Shown: in pieces, positions 25,664-36,374 of the stretch
Layout: the number at the start of each line of letters is the position of its first letter
Position numbering within the stretch: the stretch's first letter is position 1
DNA from: Branchiostoma belcheri
Taxonomy: Eukaryota > Chordata > Leptocardii > Amphioxiformes > Branchiostomatidae
Direction of reading: 5' to 3'
Length of the DNA: 64,000 bases
Assembly: GCF_001625305.1 (NCBI RefSeq)
Contig: NW_017803877.1
Coordinates: 124,001-188,000 of the forward strand
Made by a program: the position numbers and the translations under genes
The notes under the pieces: generated by a model
Told to the model about the DNA's origin: nothing
The model's input: the letters and a program-made list of their open reading frames with translations, nothing else
Database searches by the model: none

Positions 25664-26536
25664 TCATACCTTCGCCAAGAAGGTTATGTTTTCAGTAGCG
25701 TTTGTCCGTCTGTGAACAGCATAACTCAAGAAGCTTAGTATGCATTGTCATAAAACTTGGTAGGTGGGTAGGTCTTGATAAGACCTAGAAATGATTAGAT
25801 TTTGGGCCCCCTGGCGGCTTTTGTTGGTACTGCAGCACAACTTCCGGTTTTGATATCTCGTAATCTGGACATGTCAGGGTCACAAATTTTGGTTGGTAGA
25901 TAGCTCTTGGGGTAGGGAAAAAGTGACATAAGTTTGGCCCCCCTAGCGCCTTGTTCTGGAACTGCAGGAGCATTTGTTGAAAAATTTTCGAAGGATGATA
26001 ACTCAAGAACCGGTGGACGGATTGTCATGATTTTTGGTATGTAGGTAGCTGAAGTGACGCTTGACACAATCAAATGATAATTATGCAAATCAGGAGCTAA
26101 TTTGCATAATTAATGAGGAAATTCTATAAATCTGCTTTGTTCGATAATAGTACTATGAAACACGTGTGACATGTAATAGAGAACGAAAAAAACATCTGAG
26201 GATATAGATTATGTAAATGAAGACCTAATTTGCATAATTAATGGAAATATTTTATAATTTCATAGTTGTAACTTCTGGGAATTTCATACTTGCCACATTT
26301 GGAAGTTAAGTGAAGGCGAACATCAATAAACATAATTTATTCAAATCATTACCTCATTTGCATAATTTATGAGAAAGTGCTATAATAGCCTTTTTGTGAA
26401 GATAAGGTTGTCATTGGGTGGAAAATATGATCAACTGATATAATCCATGCTAATGAGGCTCTTATTTTCAAAATCAATGATTAAAATTGTATGATTCTTC
26501 AACCGCAAAGGTTAACATCATTTGGCGAAGGTATGA
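25664..26536. mobile_element. family K element with 15-bp terminal inverted repeats
   Basis: TCATACCTTCGCCAA at 25664-25678 is the exact reverse complement of TTGGCGAAGGTATGA at 26522-26536. If TA is the duplicated target, the element proper runs CCTTCGCCAA...TTGGCGAAGG. The 5' 300 bp recur in inverse orientation at 35365-35700. No transposase was seen, so it is a non-autonomous DNA element. Confidence 0.7.
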
Positions 26537-27082
26537 GATCGTGGAACTCTTGTTTACAGTGAGTTTGGGAGGCTCCTTCACTCAAAACCTTAGTATAAGT
26601 TGAATTTAGTTCATACAAGGTTGGTCGGATGTAACTGTGACGTATGTTTTCGTACGTTACGAACAAAGTCTTGATGCCATAACGTCAGCATCATAAAAGT
26701 CTAGTAGACCATGGTGAAAGTACATGTACATCGTCAGTCGCAAGGGGGCGTTTTCGCGCATGAACTAATGTTCGGTATTTTCTCCCCCAAACATTCTACA
26801 TACGCTATGTTTCCAGCATGAAAATGTAGTGTCCGCATACCTGAATTTATATTCAGAAAGGTATGAGGGTGACAGAATGCATTTGAGCTTTAATATCGGT
26901 ATAAATAGTGCTCCTTTATTCTGCTGCCTTCTTTGGTAAGGTCAAAGGTGAACAAAGTAACATGGCAACAGGTGGCGTCGCACGTCACCGCCAAGTCTCT
27001 GCACTGCGAACTTAGTTTTACTTCCAAACTTCAGATTTTAACGGAATCATGAACTGCCATACAACTTAAGGGACACGTCAAG

Positions 27083-30000
27083 ATGGGAACAGGCAGCAGC
27101 GCGGCTTCCAGCGGGCGTGAGGCGGCAGTCAACGTCCCGACTGCAGGTGGGAAAAGTTTGGTATAGGTGCGGAGGACACAGCCGCCATAACTCATATGCG
27201 TAGTAACTTAGTATCCTAGCAGTGTAGGTATATACAGATTCCTAAGTGATTTTGACTAAGGATTGCGAATCGTTGTTACATGTCGGTTATCCTGACTGCT
27301 TCTTGATGACTGTAATGCCATATTTGACTACTAAGTAAAAGTCCTTAAACACTGTAAGTTTTTTTTTTTTTGCTGTATGAATTTACTAGTGTCCACTTTG
27401 TGCATTTAATTGCCAGAGTATTGTTTAATGTAACCTTTGGCACACTGATGTGGTATTAACCGTTATTTTCCGCTCTTTTATCCCCTACACTGACTGGCAG
27501 GAGCATCATTTAGGGTATTCCTTTATTGTTAGCCTCTACCAGGCTTTGGTAGGCAGCAGGAAAGAGTAGAAAATGGCCAAATAGAGGGATAACATACCAG
27601 GGGAGTTGGTCTGCTAGCTATAGCCGTGGCGACTCTTGATTCGGGCTTACATTGCATTACCCTCAGCAAGAGTCGTGGAAAGATCCATTGGCAGAACTGC
27701 ACATTTCCCGTTGGCTGCTCGATGCTCCGTTTTTGACCCGGTTTTTTGCTGTCCCGAGCTTCCCTACAATATAACTCCACAATTGGCCGGGTTGCCGATG
27801 TTTAGATCAGCCTAAATATTCCACAGCGCGACAGAAAAGTAGTAAAATAGCTAGTCGGCACAAGCTGGCGGCCATCTTGGATATAGTCGGGAATGTCCGC
27901 TACCGCCGTCGGGAACGCTCGGTAGCGTCACGATTACCGAAGCCCGACCGAAAGCTCTCCGGTTATAACCGGAAAGGCTACCGAGCGTTCCCGACGGCAG
28001 TAGCGGACATTCCCGACTGTATCCAAGATGGCCGCCAGCTTGTGCCGACTAGCTATTTTACTACTTTTCTGTCGCGCTGTGGAATATTTAGGCTGATCTA
28101 AACATCGGCAACCCGGCCAATTGTGGAGTTATATTGTAGGGAAGCTCGGGACAGCAAAAAACCGGGTCAAAAACGGAGCATCGAGCAGCCAACGGGAAAT
28201 GTGCAGTTCTACCAATGGATCTTTCCACGACTCTTGCTGAGGGTAATGCAATGTAAGCCCGAATCAAGAGTCGCCACGGCTATGCTAGCTAGAGAGTACA
28301 GTTTGGCACAGCCAGATGCTATATTTTAAAATCTGTAACACCTCCGACATCATGTGTTAACTGGTGCTAACTTGATAAGAGAGCTCACTGAAATGTTCTT
28401 ATTCTGCTTCTTTCTGTTGCTAGGATACCAGGCCATCACTGTCACTGCCAGCCCCCATGGAGAGATCCATGCCATCACCCTGACCCCTCGGGGCGAAGGT
28501 CAGGGGTCACTGGTGCTGAGGGCATCGACCTCTCAGCCTGGGGTCATGGAGCTGTGCTCTGCAGGGTCACAGGTCGATGGTCAAGGGTCACATGCCACAA
28601 CTGATGGAACAAGGTAATAATGTTTTCACTGGACATTTAGATAATCTCCAAGCAGATCCCATGGTGGCAAGGCAGTATCCATCGGACAGAGGAGTGTCCA
28701 CAATGCAGACTATCAATTGGGGCTGATGGTCATCCCCATGGCCAATGGACACTGCCTTGCCACCATAGGATCTGCTTGGAGATTACATTGAGAGTCACTT
28801 TGTAAATATCTCACACACATCAAGTCAAAACTCTTTTTAATCCTTGCCTCAAATGCAGAATACTCTGGACAGTAATCTACTTTTCTTCTGTTCCAGAAAT
28901 AATGTTTTTGCAGACATCTTGCAACCCAACCAGCAGGCAATCTCTGCAGATGAGAATTCTGCTGCAACAGCCTCCCGGGAAACTATAGTAAATCCTGCTT
29001 TACAAAATGGTGAAGACAGAATTGATAACAGAGTTACTGTCAGAACACTGACAGACCAGCCAGGCCAGTCAACAACAGGCAGTTCAGCCAACACACTGTC
29101 TCACACAGACAGCACTCACAGTACAGCACATGTCAACTCCAGCAGCACTGTCCACAGAGTCACAGATTTAACTCACTCTCAGTCCAGTGGAGAAGGTCCC
29201 AGCGACTCTGTCAGCGGAACTGTGAACATTGGGGTCCCAAACTCTGTGGCTAGGACTAGGCTTTTGCCGTCAGCATTGGAAGAAAGTCAGAGGGAAAATG
29301 TACCAATTCAAAGAACTTTACACGCAGGTGACCACCTGTTAGACCAGGATGCATCTCAGAGTCACATGACTTCTTCTGAATCACATCCTCTACATGGACA
29401 AAGTCAAAACTTAAGGCAGGTAAGAAGGGCACCATTAACAAGTACAGCTCCTCACAGAACTTTACAGACGCCTTCTGGCTCGAGGTCAGTGTTGTCGAGG
29501 CCGGGTTGTCTGGACAATGGTCAGTCAGCGTACACAGCAAGCCTGTCCTTTCATCCCGTACATGGCAGTAACGTGCGACTGGAATCTGACCAGAAGGGGC
29601 TAAAAAGTGTAGCAGCCAACGTGAGCCAGAGTATGTTCAACGGGTTTGTCTTCACATACCGGCCACTGCAGCCAGGCCAGATACTGCTCATTTACATACT
29701 GGAAGCTGATTCGTCGATCAGTAATTTTGACTTCGGTCTGACTGCGGTGAATCCTGCAGCCCTGCAGCAGAAAGACGTGCCATCGAGCCGCGCTGCGGCC
29801 AGCCGCAGGAAGGAGTACTGGACGTTTAAATACCTTGAGAAACTAAAGAGCGGGGACAAGCTGACGTTCCTGTTGGATAGGACTGGAAGAGTCCATTATG
29901 GGGTGAATGGGGGTGATCTACAGGTGGTGTTGGAGGTGGAGACAGGACAGCAGCTCTGGGCTGTTTTTATTCTCACCCTGTTTGTCAGGAAAATCAGGCT

Positions 30001-30705
30001 GGCAGGTGGGGAAGGAATACAATGTTTTTTTTTGTTTCTCCTTTGATCATGTGTAGCGGACAATCATTGTTGTAGAATTATCGTACCTAACAGAATGAGA
30101 CCAGCTGTTTGAATGATGAATTCCATTAAGTTTAGAATAATGTCAGTTGAGCACAAGTTATCTGTCTGAGCAGTTATTTGTCGTAACAGCTGTACATCAT
30201 AGGCAATGCTTTGTTTTCTTCTGCAAAATTCAAACATTGTACAAGATGTCTCTTGCTATCTTTGTTCAGTCATACCAGAAATGAACCGTGATATAGCATT
30301 GTACCCATCAGTAAGTCTCTAGCACCAATAAGTAACTGTTACAATAGTCTTGTTTCAAGCCATCATTTCTATAAAAAAAAGTTCTGAGAAAAAAATTCCT
30401 GATACAGATTAAAGTCTCCACACTGTTCTCTTGCAGGAGTGGTACCAGCAGATGAACCGACTCCATCCTCCATCTCACCTCCACCCATCTCTACCGACCA
30501 TCATCCGGACACAGAACCTAGGCAACCATACCACGACAACCAGACGTGCGCCATCTGCTACGAGCGTCCGGTGAACAGCGTGGCGTACCCGTGTGGACAC
30601 GTCTGCATGTGCGACAGGTGCGGACTCCTGCTGAAGGTGCAAGACGCCAACTGTCCCATCTGTCGCGCTCCGCTGTTTGACGTGATTAAGATGTACAGAG
30701 CTTAA
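27083..30705 (+). CDS. NEURL: Neuralized-type RING E3 ubiquitin ligase, one NHR domain
   Basis: Four exons: 27083-27146, 28424-28613, 28897-30005, 30437-30705 (543 residues), GT-AG with consistent phase. The N-terminus MGTGSSAAS fits an N-myristoylation site, as in vertebrate NEURL1. The middle is a long Ser/Thr/Gln-rich low-complexity stretch (about 85-300). One Neuralized homology repeat follows at about 300-454 (FHPVHGSNVRL...GFVFTYRPLQPGQ...FDFGLTAVNP...YWTFKYLEKLKSGD...). The C-terminal RING at 492-543 has CAICYERPVNSVAYPCGH, CMCDRCG and CPICR, the C3HC5 pattern of the family. Drosophila Neuralized and NEURL1 have two NHRs; NEURL3/LINCR has one, so by layout this is NEURL3-like though longer. 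Family members ubiquitinate Notch ligands or other membrane cargo. The first intron contains a 678-bp hairpin. Confidence 0.93.
27533..27612. repeat. family A element, left half only
   Basis: ACCAGGCTTTGGTAGGCAGC, then GGAAAGAGTAGAAAATGGCC and AACATACCAGGGGAGTTGGT match the left half of 21831-22003. The copy stops exactly where the large hairpin starts at 27613, as if broken by it or co-mobilised with it. Confidence 0.7.
27613..28290. repeat. 678-bp near-perfect inverted repeat (314-bp arms, 50-bp loop)
   Basis: Arms 27613-27926 and 27977-28290 are reverse complements with only a few mismatches seen (for example near 27691, 27890 and 27907). The loop carries a second small palindrome, CCGGTTATAACCGG. 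Both arms lie inside intron 1 of the Neuralized gene, so the pre-mRNA can form a very long duplex. Both arms hold the same open frame (beginning MELYCREARD), which has no known match and is read as chance. Confidence 0.92.
28645..28786. repeat. family C inverted-repeat element in Neuralized intron 2
   Basis: TAATCTCCAAGCAGATCC on the left is the inverse of GGATCTGCTTGGAGATTA on the right; inner blocks GGTGGCAAGGCAGT / ACTGCCTTGCCACC continue the inversion. Confidence 0.8.
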
Positions 30706-30937
30706 CAGTGTGATACCACGTGACTGCACGCTGAGGCAGTCAAACATGGAACAGTGGTGTGATACCTCTGCTGGCAGAGACAGTTAAGCATCAAACAGTA
30801 GTGTGATACCTTTTGGTGTATTGATTCTACTTGACATTAAACAGTTTTTTGACACCACAGTCTGTTTTTTTTAGATGGGGTGCCATACCAATTACATGTA
30901 GTTTTATTCAAACTTATTACTAAAACAGCAGTGTGAT
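30706..30937 (+). repeat. short repeats GTGTGATACC in the Neuralized 3' UTR
   Basis: CAGTGTGATACC, CAGTGGTGTGATACC, CAGTAGTGTGATACC, a decayed CAGTTTTTTGACACC and CAGCAGTGTGATACC start at 30706, 30752, 30796, 30842 and 30926. The first four are 44-46 bp apart, so this is a decayed tandem repeat retained in the 3' UTR. The poly(A) signal follows at 30948. Confidence 0.8.
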
Positions 30938-30947
30938 ACCAATGGAG

Positions 30948-30953
30948 AATAAA
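30948..30953 (+). terminator. NEURL: poly(A) signal of the Neuralized gene
   Basis: AATAAA 243 nt after the stop codon. Confidence 0.6.
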
Positions 30954-31567
30954 CAAACTGCTAATTCTGATGTATACACTCTTTGCTCATAAGGAAGTGA
31001 TTTTTTTTACAAACTATAAGACAATACACAAAATGCTGGGCAGGGAAACTTAAACAGCATCTACTGCAACTTTCCTTTCCCCGCATAAAGTTCATATATT
31101 TGAGCAAGCATTCACCACACTAAATGTAAAAGTTTAATTCCATTCTTTGTCCCGAATACAAATGAGTAATTGAGTGACGAGAGAGAATGTGGTGAGCCTG
31201 TTACGTCCGTAAGAACTTGCCGACTTTACCTCTACTTTACCTAAGATCACGGAAGCTGACCAGCGTTAATTGAAATATAGCTAGCGCTTTGGAGGCCTGA
31301 AATGTTATCACCTCCTTCACGCGTCGTGTGCATGTATCAACAAAACTGGTAAAACTTTTTATTTCCATTTCACAGCAAGGCCCAACATGCACAAACTTCC
31401 AGTAAAGCCAAGTCTTCTGCGAAATTGTTCTTGGTATAAATACAGGGAAAAGTTCCAACAGAATCCTTTTCTCTAATATTAATAACCAAAGATTTGTGGC
31501 ACAAATAACCTCTTAGCATGCATGGATGGTAAGTCGGTAATTAAAGTAGACAGTCAGCGCACCGCTA

Positions 31568-31723
31568 GCCTCCTGTGCAGGCTTCCGAGTGGGTCTGAGT
31601 TTTGTTACTGCGGTAAACGCGTAACGTTTTGCCAGGCCAGAGAGCGTTACATCGCCAGATTCGAAGGTTCTCTGTATAAAAAGTACCAAAACTCCCACCC
31701 GCTCGGAAGTCTGCACAGGAGGC
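31568..31723. repeat. 156-bp inverted-repeat element (family I)
   Basis: GCCTCCTGTGCAGGCTTCCG at the left end is inverted at the right end (CGGAAGTCTGCACAGGAGGC), and the inversion continues inward (GTGGGTCTGAGTTTTG / CAAAACTCCCAC). It is a single copy here. Confidence 0.8.
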
Positions 31724-31756
31724 GAGATGACCACACACTTTTCCTGGACGACTTAC

Positions 31757-31828
31757 CGTTTGGCGCACGTTTATAGAGCTGGGTGAAGAGGCTTGATCAC
31801 AGCTGACCACTTCTCCGTACGAGCTGAA
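31757..31828 (-). other. candidate non-coding first exon, minus strand
   Basis: Downstream of a TATA box and a GGGTCCAA block, the minus strand reaches GCCAAACG followed by the strong donor GTAAGTCG, with the exon edge at 31757. No ATG-led frame was recognised. The arrangement matches the first exon proposed for P2 at 41813-41870. The nearest minus-strand gene needing an upstream exon is P1 (start 24562), which would place the Neuralized gene inside its first intron; this is inference. Confidence 0.3.
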
Positions 31829-31829
31829 T

Positions 31830-31856
31830 TTGGACCCGGAAAAAACGCCCTTATAT
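31830..31856 (-). promoter_or_regulatory. candidate TATA promoter with shared 15-mer
   Basis: TTGGACCCGGAAAAA at 31830-31844 is identical to 41876-41890. A TATA-like ATATAA (minus strand) lies at 31851-31856, at the same distance as in the other copy. Confidence 0.4.
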
Positions 31857-33289
31857 GTAGCATTTTGGGTGCGGCATGCAACGCTTGCTGTTGCCAAAAA
31901 CACCTCAAGGTACAAAAAAACAACCCCTGACTCATACGCCTGAACAATAGGAAGCCACCGGTCCGTAGAACGTATGACACTCGCAGATTTCGCGTACAAA
32001 GGAATTGAGCTGCACGGTGAGTCATTGATCTAATGATAATGTGCGTTTGCTATTAATAACAATGATGGATACTCGTACGATATAACGTGCAGGCATCGTA
32101 TGATACTTTATTTACATGTGTGAGGCAGATCCAGACAAACCCGTATGTTAGCGTTCTTAACAACCGTTGGCCTAGTTAGCAACCAGCCCAAAATATTAAC
32201 GTTATATCCGATATGGAACACGGCAAAGTCTCTACATACATGTTATGGAGATGCTGTATTATGATAGAATACTTGAACGTCATAAATGAGGGCAGCAACG
32301 AATGTAATTAAAACATATGCCTGCGTACTTAGGGAAAACATCTCATATATTTTGAATGGTGTAAAATGTACGTCCCTCTAAGCGTAATTGTGACCTTACA
32401 ATGTACCGGCGCGGAGTTGTTAGAAACAACACAGTTCACATGTATGGAGTAACCTGTCTTCCTGGGCAGGCAATTTAAAACAACAACCTATCCGCGACCG
32501 CGGTAATATATTTCTACTGTGATAAAGGTGAATCTGACAGGGTTGCAGTTGACAGAGACATGCGTGATTACAGTTTTGTGCCGTATTTAAAGTGGGATAG
32601 CGTCGCCGGGTTTAATTGACAAACAGAAAATCGTGAGCACACTCGTCGTACAATTTTATTCTTTGGTCTACCAAGGACGTCCTTGCATTTTCCAACCATG
32701 TTAGTAGTTTATGCCATTTTGCATCAGATTTTGAGATATGTAAACCCCAAACCAAAACCTCTGCTTGGAGAGTATGATAGGGTCAAGCAACTTTGAGACA
32801 CAACTTCTCGCGTTTGATGACAGGTCTAACAGTCTATAAGGTGCTGCAATATAAATACCCAGTGTAGTAGCGACCCATGTAGGCCCATGATGGTAAAACA
32901 AGCCTTAATTCTTAACAAGGCTTATCATGTTTTGTCGCCTTAATTCTTGCTTAACAACATTTGAAAATATAGGAATCTTGTTTTTTTCTTGGCCCGCCTT
33001 GTTTTTTTTTCGTTGTATCGTATTAGATTTGGAGTCTGCGAAGGTTGTCATCCATAAAATTTACTTGCTGAGTTGAATAGTTCTGCTAATTTGTTAGTGA
33101 CGCTGAAGAAGATCTAGAAATTTCAATAGATGTCAATATATGATACAGTTTTCTCCGTCTAGAATATGTTTATGGGTTTGGTTTGCCGCCCTGGAATTGC
33201 ATGGATGCATTAAACGTCGACGCTCTGTCAAAAAAAAAACCCAAACACTTCTTGGAAGTCTGAAATCTCCTATTTCTTGTCTTATTTTC

Positions 33290-34623
33290 AGGCCTCTGAA
33301 CTTGGATATCACGAATTCGACGACACATTTCAAGAACCTCCTGCCGCCAGTTCGATTCAAACCCCCTGCACCTCGCCAGGGGGCGCTGCAGCCATGGCTG
33401 GAGTGCGAGGGAGGAGGGGAGAGAAAACGTCTTGCTTACCCTAAGAACCATAAAGTAGGAGGGACGACTTTCGCGTCCATACTTAGCCGTTATGCATACA
33501 CCAAAAAGCTGAATGTCGTCATTCCAAAGCCGTGGACGACTGGAAGCAGTATGTATCCGGACACAGTGGACCCTCAACATTACATGCCTCACCCTCCCAA
33601 CCAAAGCTTCGACATGTTTCTGCACCACGCTGTTTATAACAGAGAACGTTTTCGGGAAATAATGCCCGAGGACACAGCATATGTCACCATCATTAGAAAA
33701 CCGTTAAATCACCTAAAATCAGCCTGGAATGTCTATACATACAGTCAGTAAACGGTTTGGGTTGTCAAAAAGCAAAGATCCTATCGCAACGTTTTTGGCC
33801 AACCCGAAATATGACCGTAGTTGCGGGCACGGTATGAAGTTACCGGTTTGTCTCACCCAAAATGCAATCTCTGTCGACCTGGGATTTTCTCCTCAGTACA
33901 ATACAAAAGTGACGCTGGGTTCAGATCCTGTCAGCAGAGAGAAGGTCACCCAAACGTTCGTGAGGACGACTGACGAAGACTTCGACTCTGTGATATCTAA
34001 CAGAATACTTTGACGAGTCTCTAGTTCTACTGAAGCGCTTGATGTGTTGGACATTACAGGACATCGTTTACGAAATTACGAACGTCCAAAACCCCCGTCA
34101 CGAGGAGATACAACTCCCACCCGACCTCCAGCAAACTCACAAGGAGTGGAGCTACGTGGACTACGCGCTTTACGACCACTTCAACAAATCATTCTGGAGA
34201 AGGATAAACTCAAGCGGCAACGACTATTGGGGAGAAGTGGAATATTTTAAAAATTTGAATAAGAAGATTGCTGGACATTGCCAGAGCCAATGCTCTTTTC
34301 ACAAGCCACCTTTAGTTGTCAACAGTACAAGATGGAGTCCTGGGTTTACAGTAGACGGCGATCTTTGCTTGTTACTGAGAAGAAATTTTAACAGCATTAG
34401 GGCTATTCAGGCCGAACGAGTAGGAGAATCTCTGAAACTACAGTATAGCAAGCGCAAAACTGTCACAGGGGGGACATTGGAGGACGTGGTAACTCCGTAC
34501 TGCATTTATTGTGCACTGTTGAAGAGGTGTGAGAAAATGGAAACCTTGAGTCACTTTTACCGTGACGGCTACATCAGCGAGCAGGTATTCAAGAAGACAA
34601 GACAACAACTGTGTCCAAATTAG
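33290..34623 (+). pseudogene. galactose-3-O-sulfotransferase-like, two frame breaks
   Basis: GAL3ST-family enzymes are Golgi type II membrane proteins that transfer sulfate from PAPS to C3 of galactose on glycolipids or glycoproteins. Three overlapping open pieces in different frames align in order with the family: up to 33751 (5' PAPS-binding-like KNHKVGGTTFASIL, then YVTIIRKPLNHLKSAW), 33740-34013 (KRFGLSKSKDPIATFL..NPKYD) and about 34011-34623 (YFDESLVLLKRLMCWTLQDI, LRRNFNSIRAIQAERV, ending LCPN). The frame is lost near 33738 and near 34006; each is consistent with a single extra base. No splice sites fit at either place. The sequence is otherwise well preserved, so it is either a young pseudogene or an allele/assembly with two indels. 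An acceptor (TTATTTTCAG) at 33290 suggests a main exon following an upstream membrane-anchor exon that I could not find. Confidence 0.75.
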
Positions 34624-35364
34624 AAAGAGAAGAACTTCAAGAAGAAGAAAAAAGAAACTGAGAAGAAATATACATGTATAGAAAGAAACGTGTCACGCCC
34701 ACGTAATCTTTGTTATCTGTATTATGGACTCGCTCTATTTTAGTGTTATTCGGAGGAACGGGACTATTTTGGGCAATTATGTTCCCCCAGGTAAGCTACA
34801 GAGTTGTAAGAACTGCCTTTACAGAGAAAAGAAGCCGATTTATGAGGTTAGGGGGACGTGAAAATGCTCGGCAACCGCGTAATACTAGGTATTCTTACGA
34901 ACAGGGGAGGGGGCGTTGTGTAGGGATAGCGTTCAGCACCAAGGACAGAGATAGCTTCAGTTTGAACCTGGTCTTTTCTTCATGACAACAATCTGAATAT
35001 TAACTAACCGACTGCAATATACGAAGGAAATCAATTGTGTGAATATTTCGGTGTCAATCTCAATTCGGTGCCAATCATATGAATGGAAACAGAGTAGATG
35101 CCAGGCGTAAACTACGGCAATGCCCAGTTACGATTTTGCCTCCCACCATCTGCTTGGTTTACATTCATATGGTAATGAGATCGACACGGAAAATTCACTT
35201 CTGCAAAGACTGTGACCACTTCTGCAAGCGATCAGCTGATCGCAAAATCACGTTTTGATGTATAAGTTAAGAATAATATAGAATGGTTTATTATTCGATA
35301 CAAACTCATCGCAGCTCATGAGCTGAATTACGTACATACGAGTTCACATGTACATATACAAATT

Positions 35365-35700
35365 TTGAAACAGATAGCCCTGCAGTTCCAGAGCAAGCTG
35401 GTAGGGGGCCCAAACTCATGTCACTTCTTCCCCAGCACAAGAGCTACCTACCAACCCAATTTCGTCACCCTAGCATGTCTAGATCATGAGATATCAAAAC
35501 CGGAAGTTCAGCTGCAGTGCCATAACAAGCTGCTAGAGGGTCCAAAATCTAATCATTTCCAGGTCTCATTAAGACCTACCAACCTACTAAGTATCAAGAC
35601 AATTCATTTAAGCTTTCTCAAGTTATCCTGTCTGCAGACGCACACACGCACACATACACGAATGCCTCTAAGAACATAACCTTCTTGGCGAAGGTAATTA
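35365..35700. mobile_element. family K element, 5'-end copy in inverse orientation
   Basis: The end CTTCTTGGCGAAGGTAATTA is the terminus of the 25664-26536 element read on the other strand. The body (AAAACCGGAAGTTCAGCTGC; AGGTCTCATTAAGACCTACC) matches 25681-25980 inverted. The other terminus is missing. Confidence 0.65.
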
Positions 35701-35974
35701 CTGATACTAAATAAACACCCTGTGTTTACACAAGTTGGCAGCCAGAAGCACCAGATTTTTTATATGCCATTATTCAAACAAAACAGTACATAGTGATGAC
35801 GAAATAGCTTATGTTAATGTCACACCTGGATATAAGATAATAATTACAACACTAGACAAAAATATCACATTAGTAACATCCGATGCCAAAGGAACAGAAG
35901 TAAACAAGTAAGATAATGCTATTTGAATACAGTAATTTGAAGTCAGTAATGAAATTGCTTAGTTTCAGATTTAT

Positions 35975-36330
35975 TCGGCCGTCGGGCGATCCGACGCGCG
36001 GTCGGGCTGGCACCTCGGGCGATACGGAATACCCCGTGTTGTATTTTATTTATGTCATACCCACCCATGAAAACACGCCTTTCAATGCGAAATGAGCGAA
36101 ATTTGGTGTCCCTAAACCAAAAAAAAACAACGCAACAACATCAATTCCAACGTCCGTAGTTTGCATTCGAATTTTCGAAGCGTTGCACGCGGTTAGGGCG
36201 AAACGCGTTCGAATCGTTCTATGGAACATTTGGAAGGCCCGGGCCGTACGCGTAAAGAACCCCGGGCCGTACCGCTAGTTATCACACGGGCCGGAACACC
36301 CGTATCGAACGTAATCGCGGCCCAGGTAGG
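35975..36330. other. CpG-rich block without recognised gene
   Basis: Base composition changes sharply, with many CG steps and repeated CCCGGGCCGTAC blocks (near 36238 and 36262). It lies 3' of P2. It could be a CpG-rich repeat or a promoter of something outside my recognition. Confidence 0.4.
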
Positions 36331-36374
36331 ACATAAAGTTAGTTATAACTTGGTTTGATATTTAGTCAGGCTAC

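Larger units (their letters stand above)
24563..27082. other. intergenic between P1 and the Neuralized gene
   Basis: The two genes are divergent. The stretch holds a perfect 20-bp hairpin (24964-25004) and an 870-bp terminal-inverted-repeat element (25664-26536). No coding exon was recognised apart from 5' UTR sequence of the flanking genes. Confidence 0.5.
30954..33289. other. intergenic, with an inverted-repeat element and a candidate minus-strand promoter
   Basis: Holds the inverted-repeat element 31568-31723 and the TATA-containing candidate promoter and first exon at 31757-31856. From 31860 to 33289 no gene, element or RNA was recognised. Confidence 0.45.
34624..36374. other. intergenic, with a family K fragment and a CpG-rich block
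   Basis: Contains the inverted family K copy (35365-35700) and a CpG-rich stretch (35975-36330). No gene was recognised. Confidence 0.45.

Noticed and set aside
27529..28329. Two similar open frames starting MELYCREARD on opposite strands
   Set aside because: They are the two arms of the inverted repeat read outward. No splice, homology or composition signal of coding was seen.
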